Shown: positions 21,812-30,616, numbered from the stretch's first letter. The stretch: DNA of 42,914 nucleotides from Lachnospiraceae bacterium (GCA_030537145.1 JAUNON010000020.1:1-42914), one strand, 5' to 3'. Program-made: numbers and translations. The notes: generated by a model from the letters alone, not told the origin.

Positions 21812-23170
21812 CTACGCAAACAAACTAATTACGATTGCACATACCAATCCTGTAAGTCCTATGATGGTTTCCATCATTGTCCATGATTTTAAAGTCGTCT
21901 TTTCATCAATTTCCAGCAGGGAATTTACCAGCCAGAAGCCGGAGTCATTTACATGGCTGAATGCGGTTGCACCTCCATTGATTGCACAAACCATCGCAGC
22001 AAGATACACCGGTGACAGCTCTGCAACCCCCGGCATCGCTGCCATAATCCCTGCGGCCATGGTCATTGCTACGACTGCCGCTCCCACGGAAGCACGGATC
22101 AGCGCCGCAATCAAAAATGCCACAAGAACCAAGGGAAGTCCGCTCTTTTCCAGCGCAGGTCCGATGATATTTCCCATGCCGCAATCCTGCAATACCCAGC
22201 GAATGATGCCGCCTCCTGTGATAACCAGAAGGATCTGTCCTGTGGGACGAAGAGACCGGTCCAGGATCTTCTTTAACTGCTCTCCATTGTATCCCTGCTT
22301 TGTTCCCAGAAAATACATGGCAGTAAGAACCGCAATAATTAAAGCGACAAAGGGCGTTCCAAGGAACTTCAATGCAGGACGGATAAAATCAATTCCCGGA
22401 ATATACTCAGAAATCGTGCTGCATAAAATTAGAACCAGCGGAACCAGAATAATACATAACACAGTAGAAAATGCCGGAAGCTTCGCTTCCTCCGCTTCAC
22501 GAACCTCCTGAATATTGGAGGGAAGCCCGGTATTTATCCGGTTTCCGATAAACTTTGACCATAAAACTCCGGCAAAAATCAGGGAAAGGATACCAACCGG
22601 AACGCCTACCGCTATCATGACTCCCAGATCTACGTTCAGCATATTCGCCACAAGAACGGAGCCGGCGGACGGCGGAATAAAGGCGAAGCCGCTTGCCAGA
22701 CCTGCCAGAAGAGGAATTACATAATACAGGGTTGATTTTTTTGTCTTTTTCGCAAGTCCGAAGGCCAGCGGGATTAAAATCACAACTCCTGCTTCAAAAA
22801 ATACCGTTGTGCCTACTACTAAGCCTGTGATGCCCAAAGCGATACCTGCTTTTTTATCTCCAAACTTATTTACTAACGTCTGAGCCACGCACTGCGCTCC
22901 GCCGGAAACCTCCAGAATACCGCCGAACAAGGAACCAAGTCCGATCAGCAGCACAATTCCCTGCAGGGTTTCTCCCGCTCCCTTTTCCACCGTATTCACC
23001 AGGTCAGGAACCGGCATCCCGGCTCCAAGACCAATAAACAACGCAGAAATCAACAGTGATAGCACTGGATGAATTTTAAATTTAATGATCAGCAGCAGCA
23101 GTAATACAATTCCCGCTGCGGCTGCGATCAGCAATCTTGTGGGCTCCGCCGCAAATACCGGTTCTGTCAT
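21812..23170 (-). CDS. GntP-family gluconate/hexuronate:H+ symporter
   Basis: A 452-residue membrane protein with 12 or more hydrophobic segments. Typical GntP stretches are TLQGIVLLIGLGSLFGGILE, FFEAGVVILIPLAFGLAKK, AFIPPSAGSVLVANML, ITGGGIIRWVLQDCGMG and AINGGATAFSHVNDSGFWL. It would bring gluconate, fructuronate or a similar sugar acid into the cell. It lies one base after the dehydrogenase stop and 11 bases before the kinase, so all are one operon. Confidence 0.93.
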   Translation of the reverse strand: MTEPVFAAEPTRLLIAAAAGIVLLLLLIIKFKIHPVLSLLISALFIGLGAGMPVPDLVNTVEKGAGETLQGIVLLIGLGSLFGGILEVSGGAQCVAQTLVNKFGDKKAGIALGITGLVVGTTVFFEAGVVILIPLAFGLAKKTKKSTLYYVIPLLAGLASGFAFIPPSAGSVLVANMLNVDLGVMIAVGVPVGILSLIFAGVLWSKFIGNRINTGLPSNIQEVREAEEAKLPAFSTVLCIILVPLVLILCSTISEYIPGIDFIRPALKFLGTPFVALIIAVLTAMYFLGTKQGYNGEQLKKILDRSLRPTGQILLVITGGGIIRWVLQDCGMGNIIGPALEKSGLPLVLVAFLIAALIRASVGAAVVAMTMAAGIMAAMPGVAELSPVYLAAMVCAINGGATAFSHVNDSGFWLVNSLLEIDEKTTLKSWTMMETIIGLTGLVCAIVISLFA

Positions 23171-23171
23171 C

Positions 23172-24794
23172 TTACCTTCCTCCTACATATTTGTGTACAG
23201 TTGCTTTTACCGCACCGGGGCCTGCCAGCATTTCCCGGAACATGGTCTCGATTTTTTCTCCCAGACCGGTTGTATAAATATCAACAAAGAAAATGCGTTC
23301 ATTGGAAAGGATCGGCTTAAGCTGGTCTGTAAAAGTCTCCGGCTTTCCAACCACAATATCCTTTAACTGTTCCTGAATCTCCTCATTCATGGGATCCGGC
23401 GCAAGCTCGTATTTATTTCCCGCATCATCTACACCGAGCATATATCTGAGCCAGCCTGCAATTCCAAGAGGAATCGCTGTCAGCCGGGAAGCATCCCCAT
23501 ATTTTGCCACATACGCTTTGATTGTTTCTCCAAAACGGATTCCCACCATCTGTGACACATCAACCGCAAGACGAAGATTGGTATCTCCCAGATATTCATT
23601 GGGGAAACGGTCATTAAAAAGCTCATCCACAAATTCCTTCGGAGAAAGAATACCCGGATTCGGCACAACCGGAAGCCCCTCATCATATGCTACCATGCGC
23701 GCCATTTTCATCATATCCTCGTCTGTATTGAGCATATGAGCAAACAAATCATATCCCAATGCCACGCCCAGCGGACCCGTAGCCGAATGCACCGGATTCA
23801 GACATACGGTTACTTTCATGCGCTCTGACAGATTCACGGTTTCTCTGTCCGCCATATATACGCCGAAGCCCTTTTCCAGAGCCGGACGTCCGTTGGGGAA
23901 GCTGTCCTCAATCACAAGATACTGGGGCTTTTCCGCATTGATAAACGGTGCAATATAAGTTCTTTTTCCGGTGATAACCGGCTGCATATCTTCCACGCCT
24001 AATTTTTCCAGATCTTCTGCAATCTGTTCGCTGGGACGGGGTGTGATTTTATCAATCATGGTCCACGGGAAAGAAATGATCCTTTCATCGCTTACATAAG
24101 CCGCAAATCCATCATCCACAAATCCTGCTTTTTTCCATTCCTCCGTCATGGTCAGTACCGATTCGCGAAGCTTTGCGCCATTCTGTGAGCAGTTGTCCAT
24201 GGATACCAGCGCCAGCGGATATTTTCCCGCTTTGTACCGTTCATAAAGCATGGCTGTCACTATGGCCATCGCTCCCACTGCATGATCCGGTCCGTTCTTG
24301 ATATCGGACTCTACAAACGGAAACCATGCTCCGTCCGCTTTCTGCAATGCATATCCTTTTTCTGTAATGGTAAAGGAAACCATCTGCAGGGACGGGCTGC
24401 TGAAAATCTCTTTCAGTCTGTTCCACTTTGCCGCATCGGAGGACATGGCTTTCACTGCTTCCGCCAGAGAACCCAATACCTTGTATTCTCTTGTTCCGTC
24501 TCCATGCAAGATCACGCTCAGGCCCAGATTATCAAATGGTTCGTAAATTTTATCTACCACATCATAATCAAATGTCTCTACACAGGTAAGTCCCCGATCC
24601 AGAATACCCTCCTCCAGCAGTCCGTCAGCGATACCGCCGATAAAGATACGGAAGATATTACCGATTCCAAAATGTACCCATTTCGGCGCTTCCTTTGCCT
24701 TTTTCGCTGTTTCCTCCACATCATATCCCGGAAGCTGGATGCCTGCTTTTGCCCATGACTCGCGATCTTTGATTCCGTTAATTGTTAATTTCAT
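23172..24794 (-). CDS. Mannitol dehydrogenase family oxidoreductase (UxuB/fructuronate reductase-like)
   Basis: A 540-residue long-chain polyol dehydrogenase. The N-terminal Rossmann part contains WVHFGIGNIFRIFIGG. The C-terminal domain has KVTVCLNPVHSATGPLG, with the Lys, Asn and His of the family's active site. It reduces a keto-sugar acid such as fructuronate to the aldonate, or oxidises a polyol. I chose 24794 as start because GGGG lies 8 bases upstream. It is the first gene of the operon and is divergent from a ROK regulator. Confidence 0.88.
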   Translation of the reverse strand: MKLTINGIKDRESWAKAGIQLPGYDVEETAKKAKEAPKWVHFGIGNIFRIFIGGIADGLLEEGILDRGLTCVETFDYDVVDKIYEPFDNLGLSVILHGDGTREYKVLGSLAEAVKAMSSDAAKWNRLKEIFSSPSLQMVSFTITEKGYALQKADGAWFPFVESDIKNGPDHAVGAMAIVTAMLYERYKAGKYPLALVSMDNCSQNGAKLRESVLTMTEEWKKAGFVDDGFAAYVSDERIISFPWTMIDKITPRPSEQIAEDLEKLGVEDMQPVITGKRTYIAPFINAEKPQYLVIEDSFPNGRPALEKGFGVYMADRETVNLSERMKVTVCLNPVHSATGPLGVALGYDLFAHMLNTDEDMMKMARMVAYDEGLPVVPNPGILSPKEFVDELFNDRFPNEYLGDTNLRLAVDVSQMVGIRFGETIKAYVAKYGDASRLTAIPLGIAGWLRYMLGVDDAGNKYELAPDPMNEEIQEQLKDIVVGKPETFTDQLKPILSNERIFFVDIYTTGLGEKIETMFREMLAGPGAVKATVHKYVGGR

Positions 24795-25023
24795 TTTTGT
24801 TTCCCCTTTCATTTTGTTTGCTACTTACGTTTATCTCTTAACTGTAAGTATAGTATATAAGTTATTTTCAAAAAATTCTATTGACAATAAATACAATCTT
24901 GCATTTGCTTTTTTAGACACTTTTACTATATTTCTTATCCCCATTGCATATTATCTCCTCTTATACTAAAATATAGTTAATTCTTAACCGTATGACAAAG
25001 CTATAACCTCAGGAGAATAAGAT
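24795..25023. promoter_or_regulatory. Divergent regulatory region of the sugar-acid operon and ROK gene
   Basis: About 230 AT-rich bases. GTTAA-TTC-TTAAC (24976-24988) is a palindrome close to the ROK start, and CTTA-ACTG-TAAG (about 24838-24849) lies near the dehydrogenase start. Both are candidate sites for the ROK repressor. AGGAG precedes the ROK ATG by 8 bases. I could not place the -35/-10 boxes with confidence. Confidence 0.45.
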
Positions 25024-26154
25024 ATGAGTGAAAAAGGATTAACTACCATTCATTTAAAGCAGATTAATCGTTCAAAGGTCTATCAATACATTTACAAGAA
25101 AAAAGTAACCTCCAAGCTGCAAATTGTTCAGGATCTGCAGATGGGATTGTCTACCGTCAGTCAAAACCTGACGATATTAGAAAAAGAAGGGCTCATTGAA
25201 CGAAATGGTTATTTTGACTCCACCGGCGGAAGAAAAGCTCAGGCAATCCGAATCGTTTCAGATTTCAGGATTGCCATCGGCCTGGGAATATTAAAGAATA
25301 TGTTCCATATTACAACCGTAGATTTATATGGAAACACGCTTTTCAGGGACACTGTTCCGCTTCCCTATTCCAACACCCCTTCGTATTATGAACAAATTGC
25401 CAAAGAGATTCAGAAGCTTATTACGGCAAACCATTACGAAGCTAAAATACTGGGCGTTTCCATTGCCACTCAGGGAATTACATCCCAGGACAACACAAAA
25501 GTAACTTACGGAAAAATTATGGATAATACCGGCATGAGCCTGGAAGATTTTTCCAGGCATCTTCCGTATCCCTGCCATTTAGAGCACGATTCGAAATCAG
25601 CCGCCTGTTTGGAATTATGGAATCATCCGGAGCTGGACAGCGCTGTCATTTTTCTGCTGAACCGAAACCTGGGGGGAGCGGTTATCACCGGCCACAATAT
25701 TCACCAGGGCAATACCATGCACAGCGGGACCATTGAACATATGTGCATCAACCCGGAGGGCCCCCTCTGCTACTGCGGAAACCGGGGCTGTCTGGAAACG
25801 TATTGCTCTGCCAACGCATTAGAGCAGGCTGCCGGACTGCCCATTAAAGAATTTTTCTCCCGATTGAGAGAAAAAAAATCTCCCCAGCTCTCGCAGATCT
25901 GGGAGGATTATCTTTATCACCTCTCTTTTGCAATGAAAAATTTAAACATGGTAGTCGATGCCCCTATTATTATCAGCGGATACCTGGCGCCTTATTTTAC
26001 AGAGGAAGATATTGATTATTTAATAGAACATATCAATTCTGTCTCGCCGTTTCCCCTGAAAAAAGGAAACATCTTAATCGGTATTCACGGGCAATATACC
26101 CCTGCAGTCGGAGCCGCATTATTTTATATCCGGCAATTTATCAGCTCGATCTAA
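25024..26154 (+). CDS. ROK-family transcriptional regulator
   Basis: A 376-residue protein. An N-terminal winged HTH (SKLQIVQDLQMGLSTVSQNL, residues about 30-50) is followed by a ROK sugar-binding domain with the zinc cluster CYCGNRGCLETYCS and GGAVITGHNIHQGNTMHSG. The ATP-binding DxGxT motif of true glucokinases is degenerate (GLGILKNMFHITTVDLYG), so it is a regulator, not a kinase. It is transcribed away from the UxuB-like operon and probably represses it (inference). Confidence 0.88.
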   Translation: MSEKGLTTIHLKQINRSKVYQYIYKKKVTSKLQIVQDLQMGLSTVSQNLTILEKEGLIERNGYFDSTGGRKAQAIRIVSDFRIAIGLGILKNMFHITTVDLYGNTLFRDTVPLPYSNTPSYYEQIAKEIQKLITANHYEAKILGVSIATQGITSQDNTKVTYGKIMDNTGMSLEDFSRHLPYPCHLEHDSKSAACLELWNHPELDSAVIFLLNRNLGGAVITGHNIHQGNTMHSGTIEHMCINPEGPLCYCGNRGCLETYCSANALEQAAGLPIKEFFSRLREKKSPQLSQIWEDYLYHLSFAMKNLNMVVDAPIIISGYLAPYFTEEDIDYLIEHINSVSPFPLKKGNILIGIHGQYTPAVGAALFYIRQFISSI

Positions 26155-26212
26155 TGAGAAAAATTTGTAACAGTTTAGCTGAAGGGGAACGTCTCCCGGA
26201 TCGTCCGAAGCC

Positions 26213-26241
26213 TTGCCCTGCCAAGAAGGATATGCTATGAT
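26213..26241 (+). promoter_or_regulatory. Promoter of the TlpA redox cassette
   Basis: TTGCCC (26213-26218) and TATGAT (26236-26241) are 17 bases apart. AAGGAG follows at about 26260, ahead of a GTG start. Confidence 0.6.
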
Positions 26242-26274
26242 AGTTTTACACAAAAAATAAAGGAGAGCTTTGCT

Positions 26275-26943
26275 GTGAGAAAATATAACCGAAAGAAATT
26301 GAATGCGGTCCTGCTGACAGGCGTGCTGCTTGCCGCTGTTCCGGGGATAACCGCCTCTGCCGAAACTGCCGGCACCGGACAGACCCTTTCCGGCAAGCAG
26401 GAAGCACCTCTGACTGTGGTTCAGACGGAAAGCGAGAAACAGGAAAACGCTGCGCCGGAGGAAGGCGCTTCTGAGAAAGCCTCCCTGGGCGAATTTACTA
26501 CGCAGGACATCTACGGAAACACCTGTACCCAGGACATTTTTAAAGACTACGATCTGACTCTTGTGAATATTTTTGCTACCTGGTGTCCTCCCTGCGTGGC
26601 AGAAATTCCTGATCTGGAGAAGCTTTGCAATGACATGGCAGACAAGAATGTACATGTGGTCGGCATCGTACTGGACGCCATCGATGGAAACGGTGAAATT
26701 GTCCAGGACAGCGTGGAAAAAGCCAAACTTCTGGCAGAAAAGACCGGGGCCTCTTATCCCTTCCTGCTGCCGGACAGCACCTATCTGAACGGCCGCCTCA
26801 CCGATATTTATGCCGTTCCGGAAACCTTTTTTGTGGACAAGGACGGCAATATCGTGGGCGATACCTACAGCGGAAGCAACAGCTATGAGGGCTGGACGAA
26901 AACCGTGGAGGAGGAATTGTCCAGGCTGCAGGAGAATGACTAA
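26275..26943 (+). CDS. Secreted TlpA/ResA-type thioredoxin-like protein
   Basis: A 222-residue protein with a GTG start. It has a signal peptide (residues about 1-28, ending ITASAE), a Ser/Glu-rich linker to about residue 70, and a TlpA domain with the redox motif W103-C-P-P-C107 (IFATWCPPCVAEIPDLEKL). The cis-proline region is YAVPETFFVDKDG. It is predicted to work outside the membrane in thiol-disulfide exchange. Its stop overlaps the start of the CXXC mini-protein (TAATG), and a membrane ferredoxin follows, suggesting an electron path across the membrane to this protein. Confidence 0.9.
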   Translation: MRKYNRKKLNAVLLTGVLLAAVPGITASAETAGTGQTLSGKQEAPLTVVQTESEKQENAAPEEGASEKASLGEFTTQDIYGNTCTQDIFKDYDLTLVNIFATWCPPCVAEIPDLEKLCNDMADKNVHVVGIVLDAIDGNGEIVQDSVEKAKLLAEKTGASYPFLLPDSTYLNGRLTDIYAVPETFFVDKDGNIVGDTYSGSNSYEGWTKTVEEELSRLQEND

Positions 26944-27092
26944 TGCGCCGCCTAAAATCCTCCCGCCTGGGCGGCCTATGCCTGGCCGCTTTGGGCCTGG
27001 TTATGATGGGCTTCGGTATCTGGCGGGGAGAAGTAATCGTGGTGTTTACAAAAGCGATCAATATATGTCTGGAGTGTATCGGAATTGGTTAA
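26943..27092 (+). CDS. CD1871A-type CXXC mini-protein, 49 residues
   Basis: It starts MRRLKSSRLGGLCLAALG and ends CLECIGIG. One hydrophobic segment (residues about 9-26) makes it a membrane mini-protein, and the C-terminal CLEC is a CXXC pair. Its start overlaps the TlpA stop by one base, and its stop overlaps the ferredoxin gene. Such proteins are known to sit between TlpA and 4Fe-4S genes in clostridia. A role in relaying thiol redox equivalents is plausible but unproven. Confidence 0.8.
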   Translation: MRRLKSSRLGGLCLAALGLVMMGFGIWRGEVIVVFTKAINICLECIGIG

Positions 27093-27951
27093 GAAAAACA
27101 AGAAAATAAGCGAATGGCCCCGTCATAGGCTTCAGGCGCTTTGGGCCCTGCTGACCAACAGCTATCTGATCGGATTTGCTCAGGGGAAAATTTATAAGGG
27201 GAAACTGAAAAACTTATGTGTTCCCGGGCTGAACTGCTACTCCTGTCCCGGCGCAGTCGGTTCCTGTCCCATCGGCGCCCTTCAGGCTGTGATCGGAAGC
27301 TGGAATTTTAAATTTGCTTTTTATGTGGCCGGGTTCCTGATGTTTGTAGGCGCACTGATCGGACGTTTTGTCTGCGGATGGCTGTGCCCCTTCGGCCTGA
27401 TTCAGGATCTGCTGCACAAAATCCCGTTTCCCGTAAAATTGCAGACCTTCCGGGGCGACAAGCTTCTGCGCAGGCTGAAATATATCATCCTCCTGATTTT
27501 TGTCATCCTGCTTCCCATGTTTCTGGTGGACATCCTGGGCCAGGGCGCTCCCTATTTCTGCAAGCTGATCTGCCCGGCAGGAACATTAGAGGGGGGAATC
27601 CCGCTGGTTCTGCTAAACAGCTCCATGCGCAGCGCATTGGGATGGCTGTATGCCTGGAAGGGCGTTCTGCTGGCCGTCACCGTTTTCCTGTCCCTGCTGA
27701 TCTACCGCCCCTTTTGCAAATACATCTGCCCCCTGGGCGCCATCTATTCGGTATTTAATCCGATTTCCGTATTCAAATACCAGGTAGATGAAAAAAAGTG
27801 CGTTCACTGCGGAGTCTGCGCAAGGGTCTGCAAAATGCAGGCGGATCCGGTGAAAAATGCCAATCATCCCGAATGCATCCGCTGCGGACTTTGTAAAAAG
27901 AGCTGCCCTGCCGGGGCCATCACCTGCGGCTTCCTTCCCCGCTCCTCGTGA
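27085..27951 (+). CDS. Membrane-bound polyferredoxin, NapH/CcoG-like
   Basis: A 288-residue protein with a TTG start overlapping the mini-protein by 8 bases. It has about four membrane segments. Cysteine motifs near the membrane are CVPGLNCYSCPGAVGSCP, CGWLCPFG, CKLICPAG and CKYICPLGA. The C-terminus holds two classical clusters, CVHCGVCARVCKM and CIRCGLCKKSCPA. It should move electrons through the membrane to the CXXC mini-protein and TlpA (inference from gene order). Confidence 0.85.
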   Translation: MVKKNKKISEWPRHRLQALWALLTNSYLIGFAQGKIYKGKLKNLCVPGLNCYSCPGAVGSCPIGALQAVIGSWNFKFAFYVAGFLMFVGALIGRFVCGWLCPFGLIQDLLHKIPFPVKLQTFRGDKLLRRLKYIILLIFVILLPMFLVDILGQGAPYFCKLICPAGTLEGGIPLVLLNSSMRSALGWLYAWKGVLLAVTVFLSLLIYRPFCKYICPLGAIYSVFNPISVFKYQVDEKKCVHCGVCARVCKMQADPVKNANHPECIRCGLCKKSCPAGAITCGFLPRSS

Positions 27952-28024
27952 ACCCAACACGCTTCCGCCACATCCCTGCTGCACAAAAGGGCACTTCGTG
28001 CGGTGATGCGTATTTGTCTTTTCT

Positions 28025-29011
28025 TTATGTGCGGTTTGATTCGTTCTTATCCCAGATTACCTGGGTATCCTGCCCTGCAATCACTCCGTTTTCCGCTGCA
28101 TAAAATGTCCTTAACGCACTGTCCTCCGCTTCGCTTTGCGCATAGATTTCTCTTGTAATCACGGGTTCTCCGGACAGCCCTTCCTTTTCTGTTTCTATCA
28201 AAATATATTCTGTCCCCGCTTCCGGTGCGATGCTTTCCGGAAGCTCTCCCGGCATAAATATCTCCTGCCTGAGGATATGATGCTCTGCATCCATCTGATA
28301 CAGCGTAATCTTCACCGGCTTATTCATGGTTTCGTAGTTCACGGTAACGCTGCTTTTTTCTGTTTTCACTGTTCCGTTCTCCGTGCTTCTCGTTTCCCCG
28401 CTCAGTGTAGTGGAAAACGCTTCCCCCTCGGAGGTATCCCCGCTGGTGCTAAAGCCGCTGCCGGAGACTGCATAAAGCCTTCCGTCCGCCGTCTGAAAAA
28501 CCGGATTCGCATAATATGCGATCTCCTCATCTGCCATTCCCGGCAATATATAGAGCGTCCCGCTCAGACTGAGCTCCTCTCCGGTATCCGATATATTCAC
28601 ATTTATCTTTGTATCGCAGATCCCCTCACTGCATACACTTCCCCAGCCCTCCGCTCCGGCAGCATCCGTATAAAATGGGGAAAAAAAGCTGATCCCCCGG
28701 ATATCGCCAAAGGATACCTGCCAGTCGGACGGCTCCTCTCCGCCGCTTTTGTCAATTTCCGCATATAGCTTCTCTTCATATTCTGAGGTGTCTGTTACAG
28801 TAACCTCCTGATTATTCAGAAAATCAGAGACATGATCATTCAAATAGGAATCCATATCAAACAGGTCAAGATATTCTGTGGTGATAAAAGCACCGATCAG
28901 GCGGTCGCCTTCTCCATCCTCTCCGGCGCCCGGAACCGCCAGAGAACAGCCGGATAACCATGCAGCCGCCGCTATTCCAATGATACCGGTATAGATTCTT
29001 CTATTCTTCAT
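28025..29011 (-). CDS. Lipoprotein of unknown function
   Basis: A 328-residue protein starting MKNRRIYTGIIGIAAAAWLS with a lipobox, LSGC, so it is anchored outside the membrane. The mature part is acidic and rich in Ser, Thr and Glu, with beta-rich segments (EELSLSGTLYILPG, SVTVNYETMNKPVKITLYQ). A Cys pair (CSEGIC) could form a disulfide. I recognise no domain. GGAGGAGG lies 6 bases before the ATG and overlaps the end of the HTH gene, so it belongs to that operon. Confidence 0.75.
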   Translation of the reverse strand: MKNRRIYTGIIGIAAAAWLSGCSLAVPGAGEDGEGDRLIGAFITTEYLDLFDMDSYLNDHVSDFLNNQEVTVTDTSEYEEKLYAEIDKSGGEEPSDWQVSFGDIRGISFFSPFYTDAAGAEGWGSVCSEGICDTKINVNISDTGEELSLSGTLYILPGMADEEIAYYANPVFQTADGRLYAVSGSGFSTSGDTSEGEAFSTTLSGETRSTENGTVKTEKSSVTVNYETMNKPVKITLYQMDAEHHILRQEIFMPGELPESIAPEAGTEYILIETEKEGLSGEPVITREIYAQSEAEDSALRTFYAAENGVIAGQDTQVIWDKNESNRT

Positions 29012-29231
29012 TTTCATCCTCCTCCAGACTGCCGTCAAATTTTAAAATATCCCCCACATCGCACTGCAGAAAATAACAGATGCGGTTAATCGTGTGAAAG
29101 CGGACCCCTTTCGCTTTCCCGCTTCGAAGCACCGACAGATTCGCCTCTGTGATATTTACCAGCCTGCAAAGCTCCTTCGAGGTCATGCCGCGTTCCTTCA
29201 GGACATCCTCCAAACACACTTTTATTCCCAT
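29001..29231 (-). CDS. YozG-like XRE/HTH regulator
   Basis: A 76-residue protein starting MGIKVCLEDVLKERGMTSKE. The HTH covers TSKELCRLVNITEANLSVLRSG, then CDVGDILKF and an acidic tail. This family typically lies directly behind a DUF2975-type membrane protein, as here, 11 bases downstream. It is the best candidate for binding the twin TTATYG-N5-CRATAA operators of its own promoter (inference). The start at 29231 has AAGGG 8 bases upstream; a GTG at 29240 is possible. Confidence 0.82.
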   Translation of the reverse strand: MGIKVCLEDVLKERGMTSKELCRLVNITEANLSVLRSGKAKGVRFHTINRICYFLQCDVGDILKFDGSLEEDENEE

Positions 29232-29242
29232 CGCCTTCACCC

Positions 29243-30223
29243 TTATATAAATAGATCATGATCCCGCTTTAATTTCTGATCTTCCCGAATATAGCGGGCA
29301 TATAACAATACAGCCAGAACAAATATTACCGAAAATACCGGAATTACAATCACAACATCCACCTGATAAAGCTGCCTGTGAAATATGGCCTGGAGAATGT
29401 GAAAGGCAGCGGCCGCAGTCACGGCTGCCATCAATGCTTTCACGCAGAATCCGGACAATCTTTCCACCGCCCTGACTGCACGGTCCGAATACCGGTCCTC
29501 TGCCAGGGCATCCAGCAGATCCACCGCCAGAAATACCGTCACAATATCCAGCAGATACGGAAGCATATTTACAATGTAATGCAATACCAGAAAGAAAAAG
29601 GTAGGCATAAGCGCATTCGATGCCCCAGACAGCGACTCCCAAATATCCGGGACTGCATTGTCATTTTTCACCTGCTGCACTGTCTGCAGCAGTGTTCCCA
29701 GATTCTGTCCGAAAATCAGGTAAACGAGCACAATATTCAGAAGAAAAAGAAGCAGCTTTAGTCCGCTCTGCAGCTTCGGGATACCGGCATGGGAATATAT
29801 TTCCAAAATCCGCAGGATCCCATATCCAAATAGCACAGAATAAAAGGTGCCTCCCAAAAGCCATTTTCCGGTTCCCGGCACATTGGAGCCGAAAAGCCCC
29901 GGATTAACCATATAGTAAAGCATCGGCAGAAGCAAAATACTGAGAAAGACCAGAATGATGTCCGCCCTGTACGCTTTCTTTCTTTTTTTCAAAAGAGCCC
30001 AGATACCGGCAGGGATCAGGCTTATGAAAAAATATAAAATCAATGCCAGCACATTTCCGGCCCCGCCGGATAAAGATAAGGCCCTGAGCCCCAGACCGAG
30101 CTGTTCAAAGGGAAATGCCGCCGCTGTGGTAAAGATACCCGAGTAATTTATCTGCAGCAGGCAGAATGCGATGCAAACCACGGCTTCTATCATAAGCACA
30201 CCTTCAAGTCTTTTTTTCCTCAT
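29243..30223 (-). CDS. DUF2975-like integral membrane protein
   Basis: A 326-residue protein with about eight hydrophobic segments. The C-terminal third (LLDALAEDRYSDRAVRAVERLSG, two membrane helices, and a YIREDQKLKRDHDLFI end) has the DUF2975 pattern. The N-terminal half is an additional four-helix part, so the protein is longer than the usual 160-200 residues. AAGGG lies 7 bases before the ATG. It is the first gene of a three-gene operon with an HTH regulator and a lipoprotein, possibly an envelope-stress or antimicrobial-response cassette. Confidence 0.75.
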   Translation of the reverse strand: MRKKRLEGVLMIEAVVCIAFCLLQINYSGIFTTAAAFPFEQLGLGLRALSLSGGAGNVLALILYFFISLIPAGIWALLKKRKKAYRADIILVFLSILLLPMLYYMVNPGLFGSNVPGTGKWLLGGTFYSVLFGYGILRILEIYSHAGIPKLQSGLKLLLFLLNIVLVYLIFGQNLGTLLQTVQQVKNDNAVPDIWESLSGASNALMPTFFFLVLHYIVNMLPYLLDIVTVFLAVDLLDALAEDRYSDRAVRAVERLSGFCVKALMAAVTAAAAFHILQAIFHRQLYQVDVVIVIPVFSVIFVLAVLLYARYIREDQKLKRDHDLFI

Positions 30224-30242
30224 ACATGATCCCTTCTTATAA

Positions 30243-30301
30243 TTATTGTTTTTCGATAATTTCTAAGAAAAGTATACCACAAAATTATCGTTTGTCAATA
30301 A
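30243..30301. promoter_or_regulatory. Promoter with twin operators for the membrane protein/HTH/lipoprotein operon
   Basis: On the minus strand, TTGACA (30293-30298) and TATACT (30271-30276) are 16 bases apart. Two matching sites, TTATTG-N5-CGATAA (30243-30259) and TTATCG-N5-CAATAA (30285-30301), lie at the start of transcription and over the -35 box. Their centres are 42 bases apart, four helical turns. Confidence 0.7.
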
Positions 30302-30319
30302 TTTTGTGTGCACAGAATC

Positions 30320-30392
30320 CTGGCACAGTAACAGTTCAGCCCAGGGCTTTGCACTGGCTGCAAAGCCCTGGGCTGAACTGTTACCTGGCACA
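30320..30392. repeat. Perfect 57-bp palindrome flanked by 8-bp direct repeats
   Basis: The arms at 30328-30353 and 30359-30384 (GTAACAGTTCAGCCC...TTTGCA) are exact inverted repeats of 26 bases around CTGGC. Directly outside stand two copies of CTGGCACA (30320-30327 and 30385-30392). The pattern looks like a tiny inserted palindromic element with a target duplication. It directly precedes the 170-bp repeat. Confidence 0.85.
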
Positions 30393-30398
30393 CGCAAA

Positions 30399-30568
30399 GG
30401 GGCGGTCGTAAAATCGAAAAGCAAAAGGATCTGTATCCAGGGTGTTTGCATCACTGAGACAAATGTCCGATACATGGCGGACGAAGTCCGACATGGACGG
30501 ACAGATGTCAGGAAGTGCTCACAAACACCGGATACAGAGCTTTGCAAATGAGATTTTGCGACAGCCCC
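30399..30568. repeat. 170-bp palindromic repeat, complete copy
   Basis: The outer arms GGGGCGGTCGTAAAATC and GATTTTGCGACAGCCCC are complementary. Inner arms include TGTATCC/GGATACA, GTGTTTG/CAAACAC and, near the centre, CGGAC-GAA-GTCCG. It is homologous to 13663-13832 and its right part is nearly identical to 1-60. It lies between tcdA and the DUF2975-like operon. No open frame of note was found. Confidence 0.87.
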
Positions 30569-30616
30569 TTGTATCTGTCCTATGATCATAAAAATTGAAA
30601 ATTCATCATTCCATGT

